Origin: Aeoliella mucimassa
GTDB taxonomy: Bacteria; Planctomycetota; Planctomycetia; Pirellulales; Lacipirellulaceae
NCBI RefSeq assembly: GCF_007748035.1
Contig: NZ_CP036278.1
Coordinates: forward strand, 434,001 to 498,000
DNA length: 64,000 nt
Direction: 5' to 3'
Within the stretch, counting starts at the first letter, position 1. Each line of letters begins with the position of its first letter. The position numbers and the translations under genes were made by a program. Below are positions 55,759-64,000 of the stretch, in pieces. The notes under the pieces were generated by a model that worked only from the letters and a program-made list of their open reading frames with translations, did not search any database and was not told where the DNA came from.

Positions 55759-57105
55759 CTACTTGATGGGCTTTACCTCCCCGTCGATGGTGAGTTCCAC
55801 CACGCTGGCGATGCTGTTCTCAGCGTCGCCGGTGAGCATGAGTTCCAAGCCCTTCGGCGTGGCGTTCGTTTCGAACGTCCGCTGAGGGGCGGCCAGCAGT
55901 TTGCAGCTGGTTACTTCGGCGGCGAACGGAACCACTAGCTTGCCGTCGGCTGGCCAGTCGAACACGTGCAGGAACACCCGATCCCCTTTGCGGGTCACGC
56001 GACCCCACTCCGGCATCGGGCAAGGGCTGGCGGTGGTGCCGTAGATCGAGTCGCCGTTGTTGTCCATCCAGGCACCCATTTCGGCCAGGCGTTCAATCGA
56101 CTCTTCGGGGAACTCGCCGTTGGCCATCGGGCCGACGTTCAGCAGGTAGTTGCCACCTTTGCTGGCGATATCGATCAGCTTGCGAACCAAATCGGTCGTG
56201 CTCTTGAAGTTCTTGTCGAGCTTGTTGTAACCCCAGTGACCATTCATAGTCATGCACGATTCCCAATCGACGCCGGGGACACCCGTAGCGGGGATCTCTT
56301 GTTCGGGCGTGCCGAAATCTCCTCGCCAGTCGGTGCCCTCGGCGTTTAAGCCAGCCATGCCCCGGCGGCCTTTGTCGACGCGGTTATTCACAATGATATC
56401 GGGCTTCAAGCTACGGCAGTATTCGTCGAGGTCGATGCCGCGCTCGTGGGTCCAGGTGCCTTCCCATTCGCCATCGAACCACAGCACGGCCGGATCGTAG
56501 CGTTCGATCAGCTCTTTCAATTGGGCTTTCATGTACGTGACGTAGCGATCGTAGTCGGCATCGTCGGCCGGGCGATCCTTCTCCCATTCGCGGCGCGGCA
56601 GGTAGTCGGGATGATGCCAGTCCATGATCGAGTGATACATGCAGAACTTCAGGCCATGCTTGTCGCAAGCTTCTTTCAGCTCGCCCATGATATCGCGATC
56701 GAAAGGAGTCGACGACACGTCGAACTCGGTCTGGTCGCTGGGCCACAAGCAGAAGCCATCGTGATGCTTGCTGGTGATCACTAGGTACTTCATGCCTGCC
56801 TGCTTAGCCATCTTTACCCACTCGTCGGCGTCGAACTCGGTGGGGTTAAACTCGTCGGTGTACTGGTTGTACGTCTCCAACGGAATGTGGGCGGTATGGC
56901 GAATCCACTCCGCGTGATTCGTGTTGCCTTGCCACTCGCCGGCCGGAATGGAGTAGAGTCCCCAATGAATGAACAGCCCGAAGCGTGCGTCGCGCCACCA
57001 CTCCATGCGTTGGTCTTGGTCGATCGCGTTAGCGGCCGGCTCGTCGGCCAGCACTGGCATTGCCATAGTAAGGGCCACGAGACCAATCATGAGTTGTTTG
57101 AGCAT
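55759..57105 (-). CDS. Alpha-L-fucosidase, GH29
   Basis: A 448-residue exported glycosidase releasing terminal fucose. Signal peptide 1-20 (LKQLMIGLVALTMAMPVLA). GH29 marks: FGLFIHWGLYSIPAGEW, KYLVITSKHHDGFCLW, FCMYHSIMDWHHPDY, and the nucleophile Asp in AVLWFDGEWEGTW. The C-terminal beta sandwich (VFLHVFDWPADGKLVVPF) is present. The ATG at 57105 with GGAG upstream is preferred over longer in-frame starts. Alone and convergent with the M56 gene. It probably works with the sulfatase at 0.3 kb on fucose-rich sulfated polysaccharides, though they are far apart. Confidence 0.94.
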   Translation of the reverse strand: MLKQLMIGLVALTMAMPVLADEPAANAIDQDQRMEWWRDARFGLFIHWGLYSIPAGEWQGNTNHAEWIRHTAHIPLETYNQYTDEFNPTEFDADEWVKMAKQAGMKYLVITSKHHDGFCLWPSDQTEFDVSSTPFDRDIMGELKEACDKHGLKFCMYHSIMDWHHPDYLPRREWEKDRPADDADYDRYVTYMKAQLKELIERYDPAVLWFDGEWEGTWTHERGIDLDEYCRSLKPDIIVNNRVDKGRRGMAGLNAEGTDWRGDFGTPEQEIPATGVPGVDWESCMTMNGHWGYNKLDKNFKSTTDLVRKLIDIASKGGNYLLNVGPMANGEFPEESIERLAEMGAWMDNNGDSIYGTTASPCPMPEWGRVTRKGDRVFLHVFDWPADGKLVVPFAAEVTSCKLLAAPQRTFETNATPKGLELMLTGDAENSIASVVELTIDGEVKPIK

Positions 57106-57214
57106 CGTATCGCTCCATTGGTGAGATGAGTTGTCCAAGCTACGCCCGCCATTCTGGCCGCGGGACGAACCGGAATGCAACCTGGCGAGACTCCGTTTTT
57201 TCGTACTCATAGGC

Positions 57215-58138
57215 TTAGTTTTGCGGAGCATTCGATAATCCTCCCGCACGACCATCGGCCTTGGTCCGCAGCCGAACAAGCGTAAAGAGCAGGCCACTGC
57301 CGATGGCGAACACCACCAAAGCAAAGTATCCCAACGGACCCATCGACAGCAAAATGGCCGCCAGCGTGAACGCGACCAGCAACTCCCGCAGCCGGAACTG
57401 CAGCTCGTGACGTACCGTGGGCCAGGTGCTCGCCATCGCGGCCAAGGCGATCAGGTACATGATGACTGCGAAGAACATCGCGTCGTTGGAAACGATGCCT
57501 TGCACGCTGAGGTTGTAGTTGGGAGCAACCACCGTGGCCGCGCCGTACGTGAGCGCGGCGAACATCATTAGATTCGCTGCGATCCAGGAGTACCGATGCA
57601 CAAAGCAGGCGATCAGCACCGCGACCACAAAACACGCGATCGCGATCGGGCGGACCGCTTGGCGAATCCGTTCGGCCCGGCTCTTGAGCCGAATCATCCG
57701 CGGTTGGGCGTTCTCTGGCAACGCACCGGGATTCGCTCCGCGAAGCGAGAACCCTCGCAACTCGTCGCCGGAAAAACTTAGCTGCACAGGTAAGTTGTAC
57801 TCAGGATGCACCCAGTTTGCGACTTCGCGACCTTCGCTCTCGTGCACCTCGAATGGCTGGCCGTTGTTTAGTTCTTGTTCCAACGTTGCCCGCGCACCAG
57901 GTTGCTTCCAAAGCGACTCCAGCAACGTGTCGACTCGCTGGACTTCTTGCTGCGCATCTTCCTGCAGTTGAGCCATGCGTTCGTGCCAGGCCTGCTGCTG
58001 GGCGAGGTCGCGACGGTTCTCTTGCGCCTTGTACGCGCTGGCCGAGAGCAACACCGCCAGGAACGCTATCCAGGCGATGGCGAGCCGATACGATTTTGGT
58101 GGAGATGCAGGATTGTTTGCGAGCGGTGCTGGCGTCAT
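57215..58138 (-). CDS. Hypothetical membrane protein
   Basis: A 307-residue protein. One N-terminal membrane helix (YRLAIAWIAFLAVLLSASAY) precedes a periplasmic helical/coiled region (about 40-150, LAQQQAWHERMAQLQEDAQQ...). From 160 on come four or five membrane helices (IAIACFVVAVLIACFVH, NLMMFAALTYGAATVV, MFFAVIMYLIALAAMAST, LLVAFTLAAILLSMGP, FALVVFAIGSGLLF). No family recognised. It lies 110 bp upstream of the fucosidase start on the same strand, so they might share a transcript. Confidence 0.7.
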   Translation of the reverse strand: MTPAPLANNPASPPKSYRLAIAWIAFLAVLLSASAYKAQENRRDLAQQQAWHERMAQLQEDAQQEVQRVDTLLESLWKQPGARATLEQELNNGQPFEVHESEGREVANWVHPEYNLPVQLSFSGDELRGFSLRGANPGALPENAQPRMIRLKSRAERIRQAVRPIAIACFVVAVLIACFVHRYSWIAANLMMFAALTYGAATVVAPNYNLSVQGIVSNDAMFFAVIMYLIALAAMASTWPTVRHELQFRLRELLVAFTLAAILLSMGPLGYFALVVFAIGSGLLFTLVRLRTKADGRAGGLSNAPQN

Positions 58139-58610
58139 GCGAGTAGGTGCTCCCTTCGGTTCGCTGCGAGTGCGAGTTGGTGCGAGCCAGGCGGGCGGAG
58201 GGGGATAAAGCCCCCAGTTGCCGGAAAATCGATTCGTGGGGGCTTTTCGACCCTCAGCGAGCGATCTTGGTGAAGTAGCGAAAATATCTTGTTTTCTAGT
58301 GCTGTTTTCATCCTTTCGGGCCTAAAATCGGACCTCGTCTACGGCTAGTTTTGCCCCACGTGGGCAAAAGTGGGGGCAAAATAATGTCCCCCATCCACGG
58401 TGTCGGCCGCGACGACTGCCGCGCGGCGTTACCCACCGGACCCTCCATTGTGAGGCCTCAAGTGGCCAATTACTACCAAGAAATCACAAGAAACAGCAAC
58501 GAAGAAAATGGGTCGACTTGGTGTAAATCGAAGCGGTACGATGACGCGTAGAGAAGCGACACGTGGATGCTTCGTTGCTGGGTTGAATAGCTGTTTGTCT
58601 GGATGAATGG
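58139..58610. other. Noncoding stretch with a palindrome
   Basis: Divergent promoter region between the membrane-protein gene and the Nudix gene. TTTTGCCC/GGGCAAAA (58349-58369) around CCACGT is a clear inverted repeat. No protein-like frame is present. Confidence 0.45.
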
Positions 58611-59099
58611 ATGACCATGAAAAAACGTAAACGCAAACTTCGTGTGCGGGCGGTCATCGTGCGGGAAGGGCATCTGCTGTTGTGTCGACACGACGATCGC
58701 GACATCGCCTTCCTGCCAGGTGGGCGGGTGGAGCGCGGCGAGCGACTCGACCTGGCGCTCCGGCGGGAGATCATGGAGGAGACCGGCGCACCGATCGAGC
58801 AACTCGACTACTTGGGCGCGGTGGAGCATCGCTGGTACGAAGCCAGCCGTCCGGTGCACGATCTCAACCATTTCTTCGCGGCCGAGTGCCCCGCGCTCAC
58901 CCCCACCTACACGCCAGAGTGCGAGGACGAAGGAGTGCATTTGGTGTGGGTCGAGGTCGCTCAGGTGCCGCAGCAAGCCATCTACCCGCAGACCGCCAAG
59001 CGGTGTCTCGTGGACTGGCTCTCGGGGGAGCGGGCGACCTGGTGGGGCGTGGAAGACGACTGGCCCGTCGAAGCGAGCGACGGAGACAAAGTGGGGTGA
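58611..59099 (+). CDS. Nudix hydrolase
   Basis: A 162-residue pyrophosphohydrolase with the full Nudix box: FLPGGRVERGERLDLALRREIMEETGAP (Gly-x5-Glu-x7-Arg-Glu-x2-Glu-Glu), about residues 35-60. An MTMKKRKRKLRV basic start precedes the first strand. A C-terminal DGVHLVWV-type strand (EGVHLVWVEVAQVP) is typical. The substrate is unknown. ATGs at 58611 and 58617 are both possible. Monocistronic. Confidence 0.92.
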   Translation: MTMKKRKRKLRVRAVIVREGHLLLCRHDDRDIAFLPGGRVERGERLDLALRREIMEETGAPIEQLDYLGAVEHRWYEASRPVHDLNHFFAAECPALTPTYTPECEDEGVHLVWVEVAQVPQQAIYPQTAKRCLVDWLSGERATWWGVEDDWPVEASDGDKVG

Positions 59100-59221
59100 A
59101 AGGATGAGTGTTGCAGCTCGTCCGCTTTATTGCTGATGGCAGGCACGAGGGGTAAAATCGGCCCCGTTCAGATGTCGGTCGCACGATCGCATCGCCGGTT
59201 CGCTTACCCTTGAGGTCCATC

Positions 59222-59806
59222 ATGTCGTGGCACACCAGCATTCTGCTGATCGAAGAGCAGACACCTTCCGACTTTGGCCAGTTGCTGGAAGAGCTAGGCT
59301 TTGCCGATTGTAAGCCCAACGGAATCACCGATTTCGAATCGGCCACCAGTTCGAGTTACAAAGATAAATCGGTAGCCCATGTCGATGGGTGGACCGTGCT
59401 GTGCGATGGCATGTTCTTCTATAAGGTCAACTTTGCCGTGGATACTGAGCCACCGATGACGAATGGCTTGTGGCCGGTGCCGGTCGACAAAGTACTCTGC
59501 GAGAAGACTGCCGGAGGGAGCAAGGCACTTGGCATCCTGCTGGAAGGGGCAAGCTGCAGTTACGGGTTTACCTGGTACAAAGCAGGAGTCCTGAAGCGTG
59601 GATTCTTGAGTCAAGAATCCGAGGTGGTGTTCAGCGAAGGGGAGCCGTTGCCAGCCGAAGCGGAACTCGACGACGACAATTTAGAGTCGGGCATTTTGCA
59701 TATGATGTCGACGCTCTGCGTTCCCTTCGAAAAGCTCGCGAGCACCGACTTTCAGGTCTACGAATATGGAGGTGATTATGGCCTCAAGTCGCTTGGGCTA
59801 ACGTAG
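59222..59806 (+). CDS. Hypothetical protein
   Basis: A 194-residue acidic protein of unknown family. It starts SWHTSILLIEEQTPSDFGQLLEELGF and has DGWTVLCDGMFFYK, TAGGSKALGILLEGASCSYGFTWYK and GEPLPAEAELDDD. The style recalls SMI1/immunity-like or DUF6461-like proteins, but no hallmark is certain. Its last 23 bases overlap the convergent gene at 59784. Confidence 0.65.
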   Translation: MSWHTSILLIEEQTPSDFGQLLEELGFADCKPNGITDFESATSSSYKDKSVAHVDGWTVLCDGMFFYKVNFAVDTEPPMTNGLWPVPVDKVLCEKTAGGSKALGILLEGASCSYGFTWYKAGVLKRGFLSQESEVVFSEGEPLPAEAELDDDNLESGILHMMSTLCVPFEKLASTDFQVYEYGGDYGLKSLGLT

Positions 59807-60512
59807 CCAGTCGTTGGCACCGCCGAGCGAGCACCATGTCGACCAGGCGGATGACGACGAAGAGCGATCCCGCATGCACGAGGAGCCAGCATGCCAGCCA
59901 GGGGTAAGTGGTTGTCTCTGGGAAGGCATGCAGTTGCACCAGGGTGACGAATACCGCGACCCACACGGTGGCGATCAGCAGGTGACGCACCTGGAATTGC
60001 ACCGGGCGCGGCTCGGGGCGCTCGACCAGTCGGTAGTCGCGAATCGTGGCCCCCAGCGCCCCACCAAACTGGCCGAGTACCATCGCGATGCCCGGGACTA
60101 CAACGCCGGCAAAAAAGGGGGTGCTTGTCGGTGAGGAATCGCTAGCGAAATCGATGAATATTGCGACCATCAGAAAGCCGGCCATTCCGCCTGCTATCGC
60201 ATACAGCCACTTGGCCGGCATGCAAAACCCTAGTGTACGAAGTAGGCCCCACACGAACAGCGACATGATTAAGCCGAGCGTCGCATACAGTATGGCCGAC
60301 GCACCCGTGGCGGTCGTCATGAGAAAGAGAAACGCGAGGAACCATTCGTCGCCGGCGAGTGCGCCGCCGAAAGAGAGTAGCAGGTAGATCACGACCGGAA
60401 AGACCAAGCCTGCGATGGCCATGCCAGCAATGGCAGTGGTCGCCGATTGGGGATGCTCGGCCAGCACCAGGGCGTGCGATCGGTTCGATGGAATCGTAGC
60501 GGCTGTCGACAT
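59784..60512 (-). CDS. Hypothetical multi-pass membrane protein
   Basis: A 242-residue protein with six or seven hydrophobic segments (TAIAGMAIAGLVFPVVIYLLL, FLAFLFLMTTATGASAILYAT, LIMSLFVWGLLRTLGF, IAGGMAGFLMVAIFIDFA, VVVPGIAMVLGQFGGALG, LLIATVWVAVFVTLVQL, WLACWLLVHAGSLFVVIRL; longer ones are shortened). The RPVQFQVRHLLIATVWVA segment is common in planctomycete membrane proteins. The start at 60512 follows a Shine-Dalgarno-poor leader. Its 3' end overlaps the convergent hypothetical gene. Function unknown. Confidence 0.75.
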   Translation of the reverse strand: MSTAATIPSNRSHALVLAEHPQSATTAIAGMAIAGLVFPVVIYLLLSFGGALAGDEWFLAFLFLMTTATGASAILYATLGLIMSLFVWGLLRTLGFCMPAKWLYAIAGGMAGFLMVAIFIDFASDSSPTSTPFFAGVVVPGIAMVLGQFGGALGATIRDYRLVERPEPRPVQFQVRHLLIATVWVAVFVTLVQLHAFPETTTYPWLACWLLVHAGSLFVVIRLVDMVLARRCQRLATLAQAT

Positions 60513-60630
60513 GATGGGTCCCTCGGGTTCCATGATAATGGGTAAACACCGTAGGGGGCCAGTTGTTACGGAGCAATGCGACTATAAAAGCAGAGCAAAG
60601 CGACCATAAAAGCCGAGCAAAGCGATCACA

Positions 60631-60667
60631 AAAAAACGCCAGGAGCACCATGCGATGCTCCTGGCGT
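60631..60667 (-). terminator. Rho-independent terminator of the repeat-rich secreted protein gene
   Basis: A 12-bp stem (60636-60647 with 60656-60667), loop of eight, followed on the minus strand by a T run (A run at 60631-60636). It lies 41 bp past the stop. Confidence 0.88.
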
Positions 60668-60707
60668 GAAAGTGCAGCGAAATGTTCGCCGACCATCTCG
60701 GCCGTGG

Positions 60708-62459
60708 CTACTTGCTCTCGTCGTTTTCTTCCGGGAACCGGGCCATCTCCCAGGTCTCGGTATTATCCTCGCCGTAATGCACCAGCGCGGTCGTGCGATC
60801 CTGCGTAAGGTTGTGGATCGTAGTCTCCATGACCACTTGCAGGTTGGTGCCATCGGCAAATCGCCAGGCAGCCCGCTGCGTCTCCTGGTCGACCATGCCT
60901 TCGACCGGGCGGCCTTCGTCCTCCTCGTTCAGGTAGAAGGTGCCAGCGATGATGCCTTCCTTGCTGACCGCGAGTTGCAGGATCATGCCGGTGTCGACTC
61001 CCCCTTGCTTGGCAATCGCGTAGACGCCTAATGGCATCCACTCGACCGCGTCGGGCTGAATCTCTTCGGGCACGCTGGCCGCAATCGTGGCTGCCTGATC
61101 GTAGTACTCCACGGAGGTTGCTACCTGCTGGTCGTCGACGTACACGTAGTTGTCGCGATACACGACCGAGGTGCCATAGTCGTAGACCACCGGTTGGTTC
61201 CAACTGTTCCACACGAACCAGCTACCGACCGCGGGCCAGGCCGCGTGACGCCAGTACCAGCGATTCGGATAGTTGTTCCAGTGGTCGTGCCAGTACCATG
61301 GTGGGCGTGGCGGAGGACCAACGTACGGCGGACGATTCCCTGGACGGTTGCCAGGTCGATCCCCCGGGCGGTTGATATCACCTGGGCGGTCGCCGGGGCG
61401 GTTTCCAGGTCGATTGCCTTCGCCGGGTCGGTCGCCAGGGCGATTGCCACCTTCGCCAGGACGATCTCCACCACCGGGTCGGTCGCCGATGTCAGGTCGG
61501 TCTCCTGGACGGTTACCAGGTCGATTGCCTTCGCCAGGACGGTCGCCCGGCTTGGTCATGTTGCCATCGCCCGGTCGATCGCCGATGCCGGGGCGATCAC
61601 CGACGCCAGGCCGATTGTTGCCCGGTCGGTCGCCGACGTTCGGCCGATCGCCGCCAGGTCGGTCGCCAATCACGGGGCGGTCACCAACGCCGGGGCGCGT
61701 GGTCGGCGGATTGGGTAGTGTCGAAGGACGGTCGCCGCCGGGGCGGTTTCCGATGCTGGGTCGATCGCCAACGTTGGGCCGATCGCCAATGCCAGGCCGA
61801 TCACCCACGCTGGGTCGGTCGCCAATGCTGGGACGGTTGCCGATGTTCCCTGGCAAAGTGCTCGGGCGAGAGTTGTTGCCTGGCAGGTTAATGCTAGGAC
61901 GTTGCGAGTCGCCAGGGCGGGTCGCTGGGCGGGTGCTGCCCCCTTGGATGCCGAGGAAATCGCGGACGTCGTTCGTCGAAGGTCGCCCCGACAGGTTGGG
62001 ACGATTGCCGGAGCCAGTGCTCGGGCGGTTGATCGACGGGCGCGACGTGCCTGGCTGAGTGACACTGGGTCGACTCACGCTGGGCCGTGATCCACCGGAG
62101 TTGGGCAAATTCATCGAAGGGCGACTGCCAGAGCTGGGTCGGCTCGTTGCAGGTCGGCTTACACTGGGTCGACTCGTGTTGGGTCGACTCACGGAGGGGC
62201 GACTCACCGAAGGGGTGCTCGGGCGGCTGATTGAGGGTCGGCTGCTGCCACCGCTGGGGCGGCTAATGTTCGGCGAGGGTCGACTCATCGACGGGGTGCG
62301 CGAGGAGCCACCGCTGGGTCGGCTGATGCCGCCACCCCCGCGGCCTCCGCCGCCACCACCTCCGCCACGGCCAACTCCGCGGGCCCAACCAACGTCGGCC
62401 GACGCCAGGGCGAGGGAAGTAACCACGGCGACAATCGCAAGTAGAGTGCGTCGGTACAT
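60708..62459 (-). CDS. Secreted repeat-rich protein (SRPS and GDRPG repeats)
   Basis: A 583-residue protein. Signal peptide 1-26, then GRGGGGGGGG. Residues 45-200 carry many [S/N/T]RPS repeats. Residues 200-390 carry GDRPG/NRPG repeats with Ile, Val, Asn, Glu, Met variants. A 40-residue spacer with PPYVGPPPRPPWYWHDHWNNYP follows, then a folded-looking 200-residue tail (YVYVDDQQVATSVEYYDQAA, MPLGVYAIAKQGG, MILQLAVSKEGIIAGTFYLN, VMETTIHNLTQDRTTALVHYG). It is likely an outer surface or matrix protein of planctomycetes. The gene ends in its own terminator. Confidence 0.8.
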   Translation of the reverse strand: MYRRTLLAIVAVVTSLALASADVGWARGVGRGGGGGGGGRGGGGISRPSGGSSRTPSMSRPSPNISRPSGGSSRPSISRPSTPSVSRPSVSRPNTSRPSVSRPATSRPSSGSRPSMNLPNSGGSRPSVSRPSVTQPGTSRPSINRPSTGSGNRPNLSGRPSTNDVRDFLGIQGGSTRPATRPGDSQRPSINLPGNNSRPSTLPGNIGNRPSIGDRPSVGDRPGIGDRPNVGDRPSIGNRPGGDRPSTLPNPPTTRPGVGDRPVIGDRPGGDRPNVGDRPGNNRPGVGDRPGIGDRPGDGNMTKPGDRPGEGNRPGNRPGDRPDIGDRPGGGDRPGEGGNRPGDRPGEGNRPGNRPGDRPGDINRPGDRPGNRPGNRPPYVGPPPRPPWYWHDHWNNYPNRWYWRHAAWPAVGSWFVWNSWNQPVVYDYGTSVVYRDNYVYVDDQQVATSVEYYDQAATIAASVPEEIQPDAVEWMPLGVYAIAKQGGVDTGMILQLAVSKEGIIAGTFYLNEEDEGRPVEGMVDQETQRAAWRFADGTNLQVVMETTIHNLTQDRTTALVHYGEDNTETWEMARFPEENDESK

Positions 62460-62525
62460 GAGAATGTTCCGTTATAACGAGTATGATATTGAAAGGTGAA
62501 AAGGTGTCGGGCGCCGCAAGCCGGG

Positions 62526-63485
62526 TTACTGGCGAACCAGTTCGACGGCGTCGATGCTCGGCATCAGCTCACCATCCACCTGACGGGCGGTCGACTCGAA
62601 ACGCACCGTGTTGTCGTCGACCAATTCGTAGATGTTCATCGCGGTTCCTACGCGACCGTCCGGCAAGTGGTGCCGGGTTTGTACGATCCAGCGATTGCCA
62701 TCCTGGCTCCAGAGCCCGACTCCAAAACCACCGTCGGAGTCAAACACCCACGAGCGAATCGTATCGGTGTGTGGGTCCCAGCCGATGACTTGCGTGCCTT
62801 CGAAATCCACCTGGTCGCCGATGACGACCTGAAAACTGCGAATCAGGAAGTTGCGATTCGTGCTCCACCGGCAAGTGCTCAGGAAGGTCGACTCGTCGGA
62901 GTCGTTGCTCCAGGTGCCGACCATCCATTCCAAGCTGGTGAGCTGCTCGTAGTGCGAGGGGGGAAGCTCCAGCGGAGCTCCTTCGCGAACGCTATCCATC
63001 TTCCAGCCGCTTGGGCCTTTGACGTGCACCACTTGGTACTCGGAATCTTCCGGCTCGCTATCGGGCGCGATCACGCGGGCGACGCCCGACTCGATGGCCA
63101 CGCAGGGCGAGACGCTCTCGACCACCATGTCGACGATCTCGATCTTCGCTTCTTTGTTCTCGGCAAAGTAGGCGGCAAAGGCTTTTTCGATGGCATCGTG
63201 ACCTTTGACCACCGCTCCGTCGGAGGTAATCAGCTCGCCCGATTCCGACCAGTGCGCAGCTAGCGCCTTGGCGTCGGCCCCGTTGAACGCGGCGACGTAA
63301 GAGTCGACCACCTTGCGAATGGCGGGGGTGGGGTCGTCGGCCGCAGGAGCGTCGGGAGTGGGTGTTTCTGAGGGAGCAGCTTCGGCCGCTGGCGGGGCGA
63401 CGGAGTCGGATTCGGGCGTCTGGCCAAGCACCGGAGCACCGCTGAACAATAGAGCCACAAGAGACAAGCGAGTAAGGTGCCGCAT
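62526..63485 (-). CDS. Exported SnoaL-like (SgcJ/EcaC family) protein
   Basis: A 319-residue protein with signal peptide 1-21 (RHLTRLSLVALLFSGAPVLG) and a Pro/Ala-rich linker. An NTF2-like domain (about 50-170) follows: IRKVVDSYVAAFNGADAKALAAHWSE, GHDAIEKAFAAYF. The second half (SLEWMVGTWSNDSDESTFLST, LIRSFQVVIGD, VIGWDPHTDTIRSWVFDSDGG) is a DUF1579-like beta barrel. Catalytic residues are not assignable, so enzyme versus binding role is open. It lies 66 bp upstream of the repeat-rich protein on the same strand. Confidence 0.82.
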   Translation of the reverse strand: MRHLTRLSLVALLFSGAPVLGQTPESDSVAPPAAEAAPSETPTPDAPAADDPTPAIRKVVDSYVAAFNGADAKALAAHWSESGELITSDGAVVKGHDAIEKAFAAYFAENKEAKIEIVDMVVESVSPCVAIESGVARVIAPDSEPEDSEYQVVHVKGPSGWKMDSVREGAPLELPPSHYEQLTSLEWMVGTWSNDSDESTFLSTCRWSTNRNFLIRSFQVVIGDQVDFEGTQVIGWDPHTDTIRSWVFDSDGGFGVGLWSQDGNRWIVQTRHHLPDGRVGTAMNIYELVDDNTVRFESTARQVDGELMPSIDAVELVRQ

Positions 63486-63632
63486 GATGGATCCTCCGCT
63501 GGGTGTGTTCGGATTACGCTGTAGGATACCTCACGCTCGCCAAGGCGAACAGCATTGTGGCCGAGATGGGGCACCTAATTATCGCCCGATGCCGTGGAGG
63601 GTCCAGTTTTCTTTCGCGAAACTACCCCAGTT

Positions 63633-64000
63633 TCACGGCGAATGCCGGGCGAGCGATGCGGCAATACTAGCAACTCGGCGACTCGGTACAGGCATTGCAT
63701 GTGGAACAAACGTGGTACACCGGAACCAATGATCGTCCGAGTCGTCTCCCAGCACCGTGAGGCCCGAGATCTGCGAGGCGTCGAAGCCTGCTTGTCGTAG
63801 TTTTGCCACCATTTGCTCCGGCTCGCTGGTGATTAGCGGAAACACCCAGTAAGTATGCGTTGGATTATTGCAACCCGCGGCCATCATCGAAGGCTCCAGG
63901 GCTCCGGCCAGCTGCTGGCCCCGGCGGGTTCGCTCGGCAATCGCCTGCTCGTCGAAGTGTTGCAGCCGGTGAGTCATCATGGCTTCGAGCGCGAGACAAG
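63633..64000 (-). CDS. DegT/DnrJ/EryC1-type aminotransferase, C-terminal part
   Basis: The frame is open to the window edge; only the last ~122 residues are visible and the gene continues beyond. The pattern LEAMMTHRLQHFDEQAIAERTRRGQQLAGAL (in parts LQHFDEQAIAERTRRGQQL), NPTHTYWVFPL and VAKLRQAGFDASQISGL is the C-terminal small domain of DegT-like PLP aminotransferases used in sugar-nucleotide or antibiotic pathways. The Lys and pyridoxal sites lie outside the window. Function inferred only from this end. Confidence 0.6.
   Translation of the reverse strand, partial: CLALEAMMTHRLQHFDEQAIAERTRRGQQLAGALEPSMMAAGCNNPTHTYWVFPLITSEPEQMVAKLRQAGFDASQISGLTVLGDDSDDHWFRCTTFVPHAMPVPSRRVASIAASLARHSP

Noticed and set aside
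61273-62058. Plus-strand repeat protein opposite the GDRPG gene
   Set aside because: It is the antisense of a repetitive gene with signal peptide and terminator on the minus strand.

Overview
The window looks like a chromosome segment of a planctomycete, most likely of the Pirellulales type. The evidence is gene content: a secreted sulfatase, a GH29 fucosidase, a BlaI plus M56 metallopeptidase pair whose peptidase carries a C-terminal DUF1559 pilin-like domain, a methanopterin-type C1 enzyme (Mch), a YncE-propeller/phosphoesterase fusion, DUF4404 and TIGR00300 proteins, and many secreted proteins of low complexity. Bulk DNA is GC-rich. Two stretches are visibly richer in A+T: the caspase gene (3.1-7.0 kb) and the DUF4062-TPR gene (10.2-12.1 kb). 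I found no rRNA, tRNA or CRISPR array.

Layout. 0-3 kb: a cluster of small hairpins, a sulfatase with its own terminator, and a small exported protein. 3-7 kb: one caspase-like gene split by an IS630-family and an IS3-family element. Removing each element with one target duplication restores a single open frame of 478 codons. 7-16 kb: GH13 enzyme, zinc-ribbon protein, DUF4013 membrane protein, DUF4062-TPR protein, propeller-phosphoesterase and a methyltransferase. 16-25 kb: the stress-kinase locus prkA-yhbH-spoVR, broken up by mobile DNA. An IS903-like element with a 9-bp target duplication sits inside a parE-type toxin gene. A second, apparently identical copy in inverted orientation sits between spoVR and yhbH. 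A GIY-YIG nuclease gene framed by inverted REP-like repeats and heptanucleotide arrays lies between yhbH and prkA.

25-45 kb holds mostly housekeeping and envelope functions: TIGR00300 enzyme, HDOD response regulator, dGTPase-like protein, glycosyltransferase 2 with an unknown partner, S1-domain protein, Mch, three tandem STN-like secreted paralogues, anti-sigma-like protein, peroxiredoxin, RsfS and ArgS. 45-64 kb holds a decayed soluble chemoreceptor, a translationally coupled methyltransferase-MFS pair, thioredoxin/ArsR/c-type haem lipoprotein genes, the BlaI-M56 operon, fucosidase, Nudix hydrolase, a repeat-rich secreted protein, a SnoaL-like protein and the 3' end of a DegT-type aminotransferase.

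The main theme is insertional disarming of cell-death or stress functions (caspase, ParE toxin, prkA-yhbH-spoVR operon) by recent, still legible insertions. The best candidate for an under-described system is the GIY-YIG gene bounded by inverted copies of a roughly 36-bp imperfect palindrome. A further copy of that palindrome lies alone about 9 kb away, which suggests a nuclease-repeat partnership comparable to REP elements and their transposases.
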